A stretch of DNA of 64,000 nt from contig CM049320.1 in assembly GCA_026874595.1 (NCBI GenBank), positions 33,764,214 to 33,828,213 on the forward strand. The letters run 5' to 3'. This document shows positions 38,461-52,400 of the stretch, piece by piece (position 1 is the stretch's first letter; each line of letters opens with the position of its first letter). Made by a program: the position numbers and the translations under genes. The notes beneath the pieces were generated by a model. The model did not search any database and was not told where the DNA came from. It saw only the letters and a program-made list of their open reading frames with translations. This DNA is from Sipunculus nudus (Eukaryota > Annelida > Sipuncula > Golfingiida > Sipunculidae).

Positions 38461-41400
38461 AGAGAAATTATAGCAAATGTGATGCCACGTGTGACGCCAC
38501 ACTCTTTAATTATCCTTTGGCTTACCAGTAAAATAATATTCATATTCACGCACTGCCGATTCTTTAGCTTAGCTGACATAAGTCATCTGATCTGTAGTCA
38601 TAGCCCTTGTCCGTCCTCCGTCCGTCCGTCCGGCCGACCGTCCGTTAGACTGGGACTTTTGAAACCGTTTGACCTATGAATCCAAATTTCTGCAAATAGT
38701 TTCTGCAAAATCCGTATTTACTCCGAACAAACCTGAAACTGGCTCACTGCGACTTCGTTCCTTTGGGATAGTAAAGAAAATCTCCATTTCCTAGTAAAAA
38801 CCAACTCTCCAATATTGAAACCACTGGTGTTAATATATTCATATTTAAATTAATCATTCCTGAATTTATTTTCTCTGTATATGCGAGTAATTAAATCAAT
38901 ATTGCGTAAATTGTTGACGTTATGGTCTCAGGCATATTCACTCAAATACTTAATAATTATTGAAGCTATAGACTTTTCCCCAACTTTTATCACTTTATTT
39001 AATCAAGATACCGGAAATCAGATCAGAATGTTGTATTTTTTTTAAGTTATAAGCATAACTGTAAAATAATTACCATGAATTTTACAAAACTTTGACCATG
39101 GCATATTTTTTTAGCTCATATAACTAAAAGTAATCTGAGATATAGCGATTATTCTTTGTCCGTCGTCCGTTTCTCCATTCGATTTCAGGGCAAAAATCAT
39201 TTGGATCACATTTGGCATTATTAGATCCATCAAGTTCAGGGATAAGATGTACAAGTCACTTAAAATAACAAAACCACGTACTCAAGAATATGCCACAAAG
39301 GAAAATAAACATAGGGCACACAATGTGATACATAAGAGATAAATACGCTATGCTAAAACCATGTATTATAAATCCCAATTTCATTAGTGCAAAAATGATA
39401 TGAGGCAAAACGTGGCAAACAATAAATGATATCATGCAAAGATCGAATTGTAAAAGTTTTCAAGACTATTTCAATATTCAAGAGCGTGTGACCAATAAAT
39501 ACTCAATTATATATTATTTTAACAAGTAGTTTGGTGAAATAGGTTGTAAGAAGGCAGGTAGAATACCTAAAACAGGAAACGTACATTTTACAGATAATCT
39601 TGAATAGCGTGGAACAACGGCTTTTGTGTTAAAGGCTGTTACAAACACGGCGATTTGAGATACAATACAGTGTTTTCCTACAAAATCAAGCTGTGGATAT
39701 GATGGGTTGTCCACCAAGTTGTTGAAAGGCTTGAACCAGTCATCAATGAATCGTTAAAAATTATCATTAATCAGTTCTTTTGCACTGGCATAGTCCCTGA
39801 CAAATTTAAAAATAGCAAGAAATACCCCTCTACATCAGAAACAAGATACACATTTTCCAGAAAATTATCGTCCGATTTCAATCTTACCTACAATTTCAAA
39901 GGTACTTGAGAAAATTGTCTATGATCAGCTATAACATATTTTTTTGTTAAACCTAACTTGCTGTATTCTAGTCAATATGGCTTTCGAAAGAAATCATTCT
40001 CCGGAATATGCAGTACTTGAGGTCATAGAAATTATTACTAGCAGCATGGATCACGGTTTTTCACCTCTCGCCTTATTTCTCGATTTGTCAAACGCTTTTG
40101 ACACACTAGATCAAATTATTTTTATTCAGAAACTTAATTTTACTGTTTAAGTGGCACCTTGTTGGCATGGTTCGTAAGTTATCGGAGCAATCGTAAACAT
40201 TATGTTGAAATTGGTTAAATAAAATCAAACACACGCTCTCTATCAACTGGTGTGCCTCAAGGATCAGACTCGTGTCTCCTATTATTTATTATATACATTA
40301 ATGAAATCTACGAGTCATCTTTTTTCTTTCGATTCATTATTTATGCTGATGATTAGAGTCTTGTGAGCCCAGTCATAAGTTTTACTTCAGGAATTATATA
40401 ACATATACCAGAAGTTATGTGTAAGTTAACTATCTCTGAATATCAATAAAACTGAGTATATTATTATTCACAGAAAAAGGAAAAAGATTGATGAAAATGT
40501 AACAAAATTAAAATTAATGGCTTTAGAAAGAAAGGACGAATTAACTCTCGATGAACTCGATGAATTTGGGATCAAAATTTAAACAAGATAGCCTTAAACA
40601 TTTCTAAATGTATTGCTGTTACTTACCCGTATATATACTCAAGACTTTATTCAATAGTTTGGCTTTCCCACGACAGAATTACGGTATATTAGCACTGGGG
40701 TTTAAAAGCAAAAATATTTTAAGCTGCATAAAAAGGGCAGCGCGTACGGTGACAAGCAGTAAATTCAATGCTCACTCAGAACCACTTTTCAAGGCACTCG
40801 AAACTTTGCGAGTGGAAGACATTTTTACTCTAAATGTCTAAAAGTTCTATTTTAAATACGTAAATTTAGAGTTACCTTTATTTTTCTACAATTTGGAATT
40901 AATAGCAAGAAATGAAATGTGCCCGTATACTATAGGAAGGAAATAAATTTTAAGCATCGCCAAAACAAGGACGAAATTTGCCGAAAATTTCCCAGGCACA
41001 TAATTCCTAAAATCGTAAACGATACCAATGCAATCATTGCTGAAACGGTATACACTCATAGCCTCCAAGGTTTCTCATCTTATATAAAACAGCATTATAT
41101 AAAAAAATGTCAAACCGGATGTCAGATACCTAACTGTTACGATTGCAGTCGCACTTATTTAATATATAATTTTCATATTTAGCATTATCACTCTTTTTAT
41201 CACAGAATTTATTAATTGCTAAAGGCTTTTCGATCTTTTACTCCATAGTATGATAATGTGGAGGTGTCACATCATGATAATATTCTTATTTCTTTTCGTT
41301 TTAAATAATATTTATTCTCTTTTTCTTAGTTTATGGTTTCTTTTTTTCACAGGCCTGATCAATGTAAACATATCATTAGTTATAGTCAGCAGATGGAAAC

Positions 41401-43104
41401 CATGTTGCATTGTATTTTTATTTATATGGGCATTTATATAAGCTGTTTAATACTGAAGTATGAACAGACTCTCCGCCATGACACGGGTGGCCACTGCGCT
41501 AGCAGTGATCCTACCTTAGTAGTGGTCTCCTGACAAACAATTCTTTTTGCACCATGAATTTCGTTTGAATATTATATATGAATATCACACATCTGCGTTA
41601 TGTAAATTCATTTCTCGTCAAATAAACTGTTCCGAGTTCTGAGTAAAGGTTAGCAACGCTGTGATTCTAAATGCAATCACCCTAACGCTAGCTATACTAT
41701 CTCCAAGGATCATCAAGAATTCGATCAAAACCTCCAGTATCATGATAATTATTGCATGGATTACCATGAATCCTACCTTGAATATTGACCATGGCCAGGT
41801 TGGTTAGTTCCCGAAATCTGTTGGCACCACCTGTGAGTTTTCTAAATTTGACGATTTCATTTCTGTTTTTGAGACTGTCAAATAACAGCAGTTATACCAG
41901 TTTCGCAGCTGTGGTTTTATTTTGTGTATCGAAACGTGGTGTGTTTATTGATGATGACTTTTTTCATTTCTAAACACTGCTGCGCCACCTCATTTTTTTT
42001 CATTTTTATGCATTTTGCCGCCTTTATTTTAAGACTGCCAAAATAACGTGATACTATCAGATTCGCAGCTGTGGTTTCGACTAGTGTCTCAAAACTTAAT
42101 GTGTTTGTGAAGGGAAGCTTTAAAAAGTGGATGCTCTATAATAATCACCCTGTCTGACCGTTAGTTCATATTTCTGTATATCCGTCAAATATGTTTCCTG
42201 ATGTTAACGGCAGGTTGGATTGATATATAATGGTTTCAAACTTATATATGGTCCACCACTTAAGTAAGAACCCTATTTTTTTCGGGGGCCATGAGTTAAA
42301 AGGTAAAGGACAGAGGCCTTACTCCTTTAAAAAGATTTTGGACGCATTTTAAGAAAAAACTCCACATCCCAAAATTTCTATCTTCCACATGTGGTTGACT
42401 TGCCAAAAGGGGACTTGATTTTTGGGTCACAAGGTCAAGGTCACAGAACTTAATCACATGACTCGCATTTTGAAAAGTTAAAAGTCAAACTGTGTCCCAC
42501 TTGCAACACAGTTTCCAGAGTCTTCTTAGTTATCAAGGCTATAGAACAAACATTTTCGTTGCATCACCAATATCAATTAATATGCCATATCTATATTTGT
42601 ATAACTGCCATCATAGAACATTTGAGCAGAAATGAACCACAACTTCTGCAGAAAGGTCACTTAAAGTTACGGTTATTGGGCTATTCATAGTAAACTCGTA
42701 AACAGACGCTCGAATACCTTTATAATTTTTTCATGAATTTCCATGGAATTTGCCGCACATGATTTTTTTTTAATTTTTCAGTAATTTTTAATGAAATAAA
42801 TTATCTACACATACATACATATATACACACATATACACACATATATAATGTCATGCAATACATAGTAAGGAAGATATCTTTTCCTCCTACGACTGAAATG
42901 ATTAACATTAATACAAAAATTAGTGTCCTACAGAAAACTCCTAAATACACAATTCCAATATTTAATTTACCATTCATATTTCAATTATACATTAATATTG
43001 TTCCAACCGGTCGTGGAAATTACTTACTTTGTTATTTTTCATTGCATTGATAACTTCAATACTTTGTACATATGCAAGGTCCTTTCTTACGCCTGAGAAT
43101 GATA
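38461..43104. repeat. 4.6-kb LINE-bearing unit B (unit 2)
   Basis: B-type throughout, including gtttgacctatgaatcc at its head and the extra ~70-bp stretch. Scattered differences from unit 1 B are visible, for example ttattaaaagg to ttgttgaaagg near 39720 and agtcgccct to agtcgcact near 41150. Confidence 0.85.
39195..41182 (+). pseudogene. Jockey/CR1-type LINE relic, unit B of unit 2
   Basis: B-type relic with YADD followed by TAG, as at 15250-17237. A 3-bp loss near 39475 (caatatcattcaag to caatattcaag) and other point changes separate it from unit 1 B. Confidence 0.78.
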
Positions 43105-43172
43105 CAAAAATTTGTTTTTGCTTGCGTAAATGAATAGGGGATTCTTAATATTCCTCATGAATAATTAATCAG

Positions 43173-45206
43173 CTAGCGAAAGCGAGGCTACCTGGGAATA
43201 ACAGGGAGCACGTGCTCACTCACCATGGCTATGTACAGCAACACAGACCTGTCAGTTGTTCCATTTATCCACTTCAAATTTGTGGATGCTTACAAACAAA
43301 TTTTGTTAAAAGCATTTGGAAATAAGTATAAATCCAAAGGAATCTGCTGCTATGAGCACAATGTGAACCCGCCTTGTAAGGGAGGTACTTTCCAGTGACT
43401 CTTAACATAATAAAGTTAAAGACCCTTGGGCTCACATCTACTTGGCTCTACGGTCTATGCTAGTTATGAATCAAACCACAGGATGCCAATTATTGCCCGA
43501 GGTCAATTAAAATATATAGATATACATGTGTCGGGCACAGGTGCTGACTGATACACATTCCAGACGGCACAGAATGAGGTGGTCTGTGCATGGTTCCTCT
43601 GATTGTGTACATTAATACTAAGTTTCTTGTTTCATGTACAGTAGGCACCGAGAGACACACACACCAAAACACTTTCGGCAGTAGGCTGCTTATACTGCCA
43701 TTATGAAGTCATTATCTTAATAAAGACTTATAAAGCATAAATGAACATGTCTGCCTCTGTGATTGTTAAAAGTGTTCTGAAATGAAATTATGAAATGTTT
43801 TCTATTCACAAGCCTATTAAAAATATAGATGTAGGTATGCTGTATCTGGCACCAATAGAAAATACACTGTATTTTTAGTGGCATAACCAACACATAGCTG
43901 TCAAGTGAAACACTATGTCACAAGTCATTTAAAAAAAATATATCGCTCCTCATTAGATAGTGATATGGTGAGTTCTTGGGCTCGGCAAGGATTATATTAG
44001 TGCGTGGGCAGAAACAGAATTTTATAAAGGACACCTTTTTCCCGCAAGACTTTACATAATTTGAGAAAAAAATATAAAAATATGTAAGGTATGAATTATG
44101 GAATAATATATATTCATTTTAATTAATGCTCAACACTTCACCAGCTCCACACCTTTTAACTCAGGTTAGTTCCTTCAAAATTCTTTATAAATCGAATATG
44201 AAAAGTAATGTGTCATATACTAAAACTTCATATTTGTTATGAATAAAGAGTTAAAATATACTGACGGCGTGTCCTACAGCTGTGTGACATAAACTGCATT
44301 GACAAACAATGGAAACGGTGACACAAGAATAGTGTAAGCATGAGTTAAATATTCTTTAAATTGCAGTGGGTCTAGGCTGGTCATGTGTGGATATATCTAT
44401 AATTGTTTCGCAACCATGTAATTTAAGGGCCTTAAAGATATCCACAGATGCCATCTTAGAGGGCCTCAAGTAAAAATGAGATAAAATGATGACATTAAGT
44501 TTTGGTAATATGAAATGTAAGCCCCTTCAACCAATTGAGACATACCAATGTATCTATTATCTATAAACCAGTAAGGGGATCAATGCTTGGCTGGTAAAAA
44601 CTATATGCAGATCTTTGCTAAATGTCACCATCAAGTTAAATATGTTGGTAGTCTTCTATCATTATTTATTTATGTTATTTATTTATTTTAATAAAGTACA
44701 ATTAATTGCATGTGTATGGACACAGATTTTGTGAAACAGCACAGTATTTTAAAATATCTTGACACGTACATAATAAAGGTAAGGCAAAACCAAATGAGGG
44801 CATGGACCATGTAAAAATGATATTTTAATATGTGCCTTTATAAATTGATACAGATCATTAAAAATCATTGTTCTAAAATGGTTGTTCATTTACTTAATTC
44901 TATGAACAAATATAACAAACAGCAGACCAAACCAGGAACATATGAACACACAATCACAAAGAGTCCCTCGTCCAGATGTATGAATTAATTAGTAATTTCC
45001 ACTGTTTCTTTCTACCTGGATCACTTATGAAAAAAAATGAAAAATCAAATCTGATGTCCAATTAGTAAATGAGTAGCATGAAGGAACAGAATTGGCTGTG
45101 AAACGACCTGCCTTGCTGAGCTAAACTGTATCAGCACATGTGTTACTGCTGTGACAAGTGAGCACGTGTCTTTGTTATTCCCCATTGGCCTCGCTTTGGC
45201 CTCTAG
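43173..45206. mobile_element. ~2.0-kb inverted-repeat element, unit 2/unit 3 join
   Basis: Same arms and interior as the copy at 19229-21263, with scattered point differences, for example one A fewer in atgaaacatg near 43742 and a t-to-a change near 44877. Because the element straddles each unit join it is part of the duplicated segment, not a separate insertion in each unit. Confidence 0.55.
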
Positions 45207-46375
45207 TATGTGTGGCATGCATAGAATTTGAGTCCCCTATGTTGTATTTACATAAGAGGAAAAACCAAATAATGTTATCTTTAAATAGGGAATTACCAAG
45301 AAGAACATTATTTTCACACAATGCCTCAAGACAAAGATACTATAAGATTCTTGTCAAATACGTTGGACAATATCACATAACCAGTATAAGTATTATACTG
45401 TTTCTGTGTTTTTTTTTACATAAATGTACACTTATCATTATATATTTAACCCCATTTCATTAATTAGTAGATATTTACTGATATATCTTGCATCAATTTA
45501 TATTGCAAATATTTTGATTTTGAAGCAATGCATATTTAAAAAGGAAGTAAAAATATTCCGCCCGAATCTATCATATCAGTGTTTTCACAATATTTTGATG
45601 TCCTTGGTGTTCTGCGTTTAACTTGTGAAATTGCCACAATTCACTAAACAATCGTTTAGAATTACACAAATTAATTGGCACACTCCATCCCTTCTCTGGT
45701 ATATAGTTCATTTTAGGAATCTTTAGATACGTCGAAGTAAGTGATATCCCTCTTTTTACATGCAAGTTTCACCCTTTCAACAACAGCTCTCCATCTCAGA
45801 TATTCTAGCTGTTTAACACCTTAAATTTGCCATATATTGAAAGAAATTGTTTTCCCATTGATGTAAACAAAATCTTTTACATAATCATCCTGATTACAGA
45901 CTTTTACTGAAATATTCAACACTTTCGGTGCCAATATTACTATTAAACCATACAATTTGATCATATATTGGTTGGTGCACATGATGATCTGGGATAGCTT
46001 TCTTGCTGATATAAGACTAGAGGTGCACGTACCCCTTTCGCTCTAGTCCTCTGAAGCGTTACTGGCCAAGTCCGACCTGTGAAGGAAAAAGCTTAATATG
46101 TAGTCTCGTGATTTTTTTTAAACAAGGACATGGCGCTGTCGCCGATTGTAAAACCTAACTGAAATAAGTGACCTCTGAGTTGGCCCATGCTTTCGTCGTA
46201 TTGTGGTTTCATGATATTGTAAATGATCAATATAATACTTGTATTATTTTGGACATTTTGTTTGTAACATCACTGAACCAAGACACTAATGAACACGTTC
46301 CTGTGGCCATTTTGCTAACTTTCATTTAATGCTTTTGACCAAAATTATTATATTAATATTATATATTTTTTTCAG

Positions 46376-46459
46376 GGTAGAGACACACCACTGCACTTGG
46401 CGGTCAAATGGAATGACTTGTCATTGGTAAAAATGCTTCTAGATGCTGATGCAGATGTG
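46376..46459 (+). pseudogene. Ankyrin-repeat exon type 1 (unit 3), broken by a 20-bp deletion
   Basis: Identical to the intact type 1 exon for its first 28 codons and its 3' splice site. The last 5 codons (N-A-K-D-K) and the gtgag of the donor are missing. The deletion lies between two GTG copies (gatGTG..gaGTG in the intact units, gatGTGtaattg here). Two effects follow: there is no 5' splice site, and the frame runs into TAA at 46460-46462. The exon can no longer be spliced onward as in units 1 and 2. It could be skipped, which keeps frame because the exon is 99 bp, or act as a truncated end. Confidence 0.85.
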
Positions 46460-47039
46460 TAATTGTCATTTCAAAAACATTTGAGCTACTTTAAAGCAAA
46501 CCTGATCCCATGTCCCAAAACCCTATACCGAGTTCTGAACTTTGCTTATCAAAAGTTTTATGGTAATTAGCCAAATTAACTTTTTTACTTTATTCCAATT
46601 CCAACCACAATCACCTTGTTTATTATTCTTGATCATGGAGAGTCATTAAATTCTAAACAAACGAAACGGCATTACTGTATGTTTACTTTCTCATAATTTT
46701 ATCTCATTTTTTAGTAAAATTATTATTTGCACGTCTTGCATTTTACCCGACATTTTACCTGTGGCTCTTTTAATTGGTATCGTTCGTTATTAGGTCATCA
46801 CATAAAAAACATGACTTGGTTGTGTACTGCAGTGAAACTTGGTGTTAACAAACAGTTTAAAAACTGTGACAATTAAATGAAATGCTTAATCGTGCTGTGA
46901 TATACTGTAATAACACGTCTTAATCGAAATGATATGTATTTTACACAAAAGAGATAGAGTGATATAAATATTAAACAATACAATATCGACAATAATAAAT
47001 TGTAGCAATATCTTCATGGAATTAAGGAATTAGTAATAT

Positions 47040-47536
47040 TACAATGAAAGTGTCACGTTTCTGCTACCTGGATCATTTACAGCAGGATATGATACATTCT
47101 CGTACGTTTGCACAAACCTATCTGTTCTTCCTTTGGAGAATGGATGATATGGAACCCTTAAAATATGTTTCACGGCATTACGTTATATAAAGCTTTAAAA
47201 GGTGCCTGCGTTAAACCGTGGCCAACTTTTAGACAAAACCTTGCGCTACACCAATCGAGCAAATACACTTCTAAGATTTTGTATTGTCTAGTCAGGTGTT
47301 GATGTTTTGTGGAAAAGGGACTCTTTATAGCTACTTCAGTAATAACCAAAAACCTGTTGTCAATGAACGGACCCGTGAGGTCTGTATGCATCATATGACA
47401 GGGTGTTTCAGGAAACCCCCTAGGATGAAATAGTAAAAGCTGACATTTTTTGCAGTCGTTGACAACACACACATTCCTTACTTTATCTTCAATGTTATGT
47501 TCTTTTACGCCACCAAATATAGCGCCTTGTCGCCAG
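47040..47536 (-). pseudogene. Ty3/Gypsy-type integrase fragment (unit 3)
   Basis: Same fragment with a few extra substitutions around 47170-47195 (catggcattacgttgtat to cacggcattacgttatat), which remove the Met that opens the C-terminal frame in the other copies. Confidence 0.68.
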
Positions 47537-49880
47537 TGTCATTTTGGAAAACCCTACGTTACCTGATTGAATTGTATTAAGCACTATATTTTAGTATATT
47601 TTTCAAAATTAATTTACATATCCCCAGTATGTTATCCTGTTTTGAGAATTAATCATTGTGAAAGGAATTTGACTTTAATACTGGGTCCGATTTTATATCC
47701 GACCATTTTGTTCACACCTTAACACTGTTGTCAGCATGGAGTCTGAAGGCGTTTCCGTCTGTAGGTTTTTTGTCTCATGTGAAATACAGAACACTGTCCC
47801 TTCTCGTGGATTCCGCAGTATAACACAACATTCTTGTCAATATGTCCTCAATCGCATGTGCAGCAGTTCTTTCGAAACACTCTTTTGTCAGCACAGGCTG
47901 ACACGAGACCGTTCGATTCGCGTCAGCGTCAAGGAACCTGTCAAGGTTTGTGATCAGTCACAAGTAGAAATTTACTAGCATTTTTATGGTAATAGATCGT
48001 CTTTACACTATACAACAGTAAGAGAGCTGTCTGGGAAATCTGGCTATGATTCCTTTCCGTCTTCGCTAAGGAGCTTAAAGACCTCACCAGTGGCGATGCA
48101 ATACTGGCAATAACAATATGCTCTAGTAGCTCACGCTACAACCGCAAGTCTTTTATTTGGTACCACTTCATTTGGCAGTCAGATCTGTTCGGTTCCATCT
48201 TGTTCAGGGGGTCCTAGATGAAAATGCTGTTTTTAATGCGAAAATCAAATTAGTTACAGTCATTTTACTTACACAAGCTACTTGTGATACTACAAGCTAC
48301 TAAAAGATATCTAAACACATCTTCCCCACTGCCATTCCATGCTGCAGTGTCAACAAACACTAACTTAAGTGTTACATGTGTTACATTTTCCTGTCCTGAG
48401 AGGCGCTGATGTCCAGTTTGAGCCATTCAGAAATTATAACCAGGACTCTAACACTAACGCGGTGTTAACATTATTATACATCAGTGTAAGCAACAGTGAT
48501 TACAATTCTATCTACTGTGAAATTTATGATCGCTAAAGCTCCAGTCACCTGAGCTAGGGCGATCACTCTTTATCCGCCCGTCCATTAACAGGGCTCAAAT
48601 CTTAGCCTTTGGACCGAGGAACTTAATATCCAGAGAGATATATTCAAAACCTCCTTGGACACCTTAATATGTATTACTGCGACCTAGGCGTATATAATCT
48701 GAGCTATTGAGCCTGTTTTTGCATGGGTTGCCATGATTCTAGTCTTGCATATTGATATTGGACAAATTCATAATGCTGGTTGCATCAATTAAACTTTTAA
48801 CAATGTGTTTTCTTTTTTTGTGACCATTAAATGGCAGCAGTCATATCAATTGCACAAATTTGGTTATATCTATTGTCCTGAAATCTAATGTGTTTATTGA
48901 TCGTGACTAGTTCTATCATTTGCTGAAGGATATTGGATTTTCCTGTACGTTTTCTAGTTTCACTCATTTTGTCTTCAATTTTGAGACAGCAATGGTGGCA
49001 GTTTCTCGGTGTAGTTCGAATCTTTGAATCTGATCGAGACTAACCAAATTACCCTGTACTGTGTTCTGGGTCACGTTTACATCTGCGCAGCCTACCCCTA
49101 CTGTCTGTCATGCTCCTTGGTGCGACTGACTTCTGTTCTTTATTAGCCTGTGGACATATATTGTGTAAATATTACTTCTCGTCGTTTTTCTGGCATACAC
49201 TGCCTTATATTGAAAACGTCATCTGAATTCATCTGAATGGGAACCACTGCATCTACTGCAGCTGATTGTTACTGATGGTTGAGTCGATTTAGAGGTTGTC
49301 GTCGAGCATCCGTAATGACATCAGCACCATTGTTTTGGCAATAGTAGCAACGTCCGTGATGAACTCTGTATTTGTATGGGATGGAGATTTCATAGCCAAG
49401 CTGATATCTATTCTTTCTTGAAAATTTAAGCGTGCTCTACAAATGACCGACATCTTTTTTTCTCATCTGGCAGTCTCTCAACATGTCCAATTACATCATC
49501 GTACTCATATGTGCTCCATAGTTGCTTCAGAACTGCCAAATGCTGGTGAATAGCCTCTTCAGTTTCCTAGTTTTGGTTTAAACAGTATTAAGTAAATTGT
49601 ATTAAGGGTGAATAATGATGCGCTACAGCTATTAAAAGAGCCAGAAAGGTGATATCACTCGGGTCAGCTGGAGCCACAAATTCTCTTCAACAGGGTATAA
49701 CCAACCACCGTCAGAAGACTGGGTACGTTCTTCTTTTTATTCACATTACTGGCAATACTATATTAGTCAAGTGGCTCACCGTTCGACGTTAACCCGATTG
49801 ATGTTTTTTCTCTGACTGACCCATACCTCGAATCTCTGCTCGCTCTGACGTTTTGTTCTAAAAGTGCCAACTTCTAACAG

Positions 49881-50039
49881 ATGTTGTGGTCTAGGGGTAA
49901 AGCACAGGACTACACGTAAGTTTAAATCTCAGCTGAGGAGCGTAGAGATTTTTAAGTCCCTGTAAGGCTCTACGGGCCTGATGGGGAGGAGGTGCCCCAT
50001 ACCTCTGTTTCACTCGCGAAAGGCTGCCTCGCAGATGGT
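49881..50039 (+). mobile_element. tRNA-derived SINE-like element (unit 3)
   Basis: A box at 49887-49897. The following G run is 20 bases (50040-50059) and then interrupted by C, against 13 uninterrupted bases in units 1 and 2; a preceding GGT is lost. Confidence 0.55.
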
Positions 50040-50091
50040 GGGGGGGGGGGGGGGGGGGGCGGGATGGGGGTTGTCCGACATTCTGAATACA

Positions 50092-51328
50092 GATTCTGAC
50101 CCATAATAGGGGAACTTACCCTATAACCCAACCCTGCAAAGATAGAGTCTTTATCGAATAGATAATTTATTCCCTCCGCCATTGAAGGTGGGAGGGCATT
50201 ACGTGATTCGCCGTGTGTATGTGCGTGTAAGTGTGTCCCAGGCATATCATCGAATGTTTTGAATGAATTTCAGTGAAAATTAGTTGATGTGCCATGGGAT
50301 TGGCCATGGGGAAAAAGAAGATTTTGTTTTGGGACCGATCGCGGAAATAACTATGCAGAATGTTTCCCCTGCTTTTTTGTCCTTGATTCTTCCCTGCCCT
50401 ATGCTCTATTTTCACATTCAATTCCGATCGCACCTAGGAGATGTCCTGTTCACAAAGAAGGAAATATACATTATACGCACATTGCTTACCGCGAGTAAGA
50501 CGCTAAATGAAGCTGTCGAGCTGCGATTTGAGTTCACTTAAATGATGCGCAATAGCCCACTGATGTAGAATTGATGTAAAACGGTAAACGTTTGACCGGC
50601 AAATATTTCATGTAGTGCCTTTCAAAATGTCTCCTGCTACAGAATTGAACAGATCAAAGTTGAGTACAACAGCCAAATGCTTCTGAGTAAAAATTTTAAA
50701 TTACGCAATTATGAAAATTAGGTGATTGTTGCTGGGCTATGTAATAAGGATAGAAAAAAATATGTAGCGCAATCTGTAACTTAAGCGACCAGTCACATAA
50801 AACCATACGATATTCATGGATAGTCTTCTGTGCATGGCTAGATCATGGTCTATTCCTTTCTGCGTAACTGAAAAAATATACTCCTCATTTTGCATATCTA
50901 TGGAGCTCTAAGCATAAAAAGTATTGAATAATATTTTTCTGAAAATGACCAATCAAACGGTTATGATCTTTTTGACAGATTATTCATTTTAATTCCATAC
51001 CAATGAGTTAATGACTTACCAATAACAAACTTTATAATTGTAAAATCATTTTCAATATGAAAGGTTTCATACTAAATTTCCCAGACACAACGGCTGTTAA
51101 TATCAAATATTAAGGCATATTTCTTAGCCATAACCATGTCTTTCGCCCGATCTTGATATCAGCTGAAGTGGTATTTTTAATTGCAACGTTTCTTTTGTTT
51201 TGTTGCCCGTAACGTTTTTGAGCAAGCGATCATTTGTTCCTCTTTTGAATCGACAGAGCCACATCACTGCTACATACCAAAAAGAACAACACGTTCGTGT
51301 GGATAATTAAACAGGTTATTACGCATAT
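50092..51328. repeat. Block P1 (unit 3), first part, cut by the 11-kb insertion
   Basis: P1 runs to acgcATAT at 51328, where the inserted element begins. The remainder resumes at 62501. Confidence 0.8.
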
Positions 51329-52400
51329 AACACCCTATTAATCGCGTTCGGACTTATTGCATTTCGGACTTGCGCGGATGGCCTGTTGGTTTTCGAAATC
51401 GCTGCCACATGGAGATGCATTGACGCGCACAAGCTTATCGTATCTGATTACCGCAGCTCATTTGAGCATTGCGCGACCGCTATGAAGAACGGTTGAGTGT
51501 GCGTGATATGACCGGTGGTCACTTGCGTCAGCAGACCGCTCTTGCTGCAGCAGGTCGCTTCTGGGGGTAGCTAATTAAGCATGGGTATATCAGCTGCAGT
51601 TATCAACAGCACCTCAGGCCCTGGACGGCAGTGATAATATTATAAGGAGAGGGCTTATAGGAGGGCGCAGGGTGATCTTGAGCGAGGCTCCAAAGCCCTA
51701 TAATATTATAGGATTCCAGACGCTATAATATTATAGGGTCCACGGGGTCCGTTGCGGAGGCGCAGGGTGCAGTCACACACACACATACATATATAATTTT
51801 CACTAAATTTAATCTTGCGTTCATCTTACGTGCATCATAGGATCGCTTAAAGGTCAAATATGTAGCCAGGTCGACATATTGAATACGGAAATATTATAAT
51901 TTAAAGTGTAACAGATAAAACCATGCAATATATAAAAATTTATTATCACCCATAATATTTTAGTCATATAAACAGATACTGAGACTATATTTAATATCGA
52001 TTTTTTTTGCTACATCACAAAATTATTATTTTTTGTTTATTTGTTGCAAACATTTAAAATTTTACTAATTTGATATGAAACAAAATTCTACTGGTCAGGA
52101 TCATTCGGGTTATTCTATTACCAGCATTGAATATGGTGGAACAAATATATAATCAGCTCTCCAAAAGGAGCATTCCAAGGCACAGAATATGTTTTTGGAC
52201 ACCTTAATAAAAATAAGACAATATATATATATTATAAATAAATTTATTACATATATATATAATGTACATCATATAAAATGATATATATGCTTAAATTAAC
52301 ACAAAAAGTTTAAAATGAAAAAGGTACATTTCCCTGAACTTTCTGAATACTATACTCAGATACCTATTGTGAACATTAATTTTAATCTTTTACTTGGCGT
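51329..52400 (+). repeat. Left outer inverted arm
   Basis: Pairs with 60945-62500. The strongest identity is in the outer ~470 bp, including gcagctca..gcgcg, atgaccggtggtca.ttgcgtcagcag and tgatctag/tgatcttg. A TTCGGACTT direct repeat with 16-bp step (51347-51355, 51363-51371) lies just inside the terminus and may be a transposase site (inference). Inner matches include cagatactgag.ctatatttaatatcg, aattctactggtcaggatcattcggg and ggtacatttccctgaactt. Confidence 0.85.
51697..51736. repeat. Paired AT palindromes in the left arm
   Basis: CCTATAATATTATAGG (51697-51712, perfect 16-bp palindrome) is followed after ATTCCAGACG by CTATAATATTATAG (51723-51736, perfect 14-bp palindrome): the same core twice with a 26-bp step. 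A related gataatattata lies at about 51634-51645. Confidence 0.85.

Larger units (their letters stand above)
19343..43286. repeat. Macro-unit 2 (23,944 bp, one extra LINE unit)
   Basis: Same order of parts as unit 1 but 4602 bp longer, because it holds three 4.6-kb LINE units (A, A', B) instead of two. It is near-identical to unit 1 up to about 32,940 (unit 1 position ~13,600). After that, small differences appear, for example ggcaggttgg versus ggcagttgg, and ttgttgcaacc versus ttgttccaacc. Confidence 0.95.
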
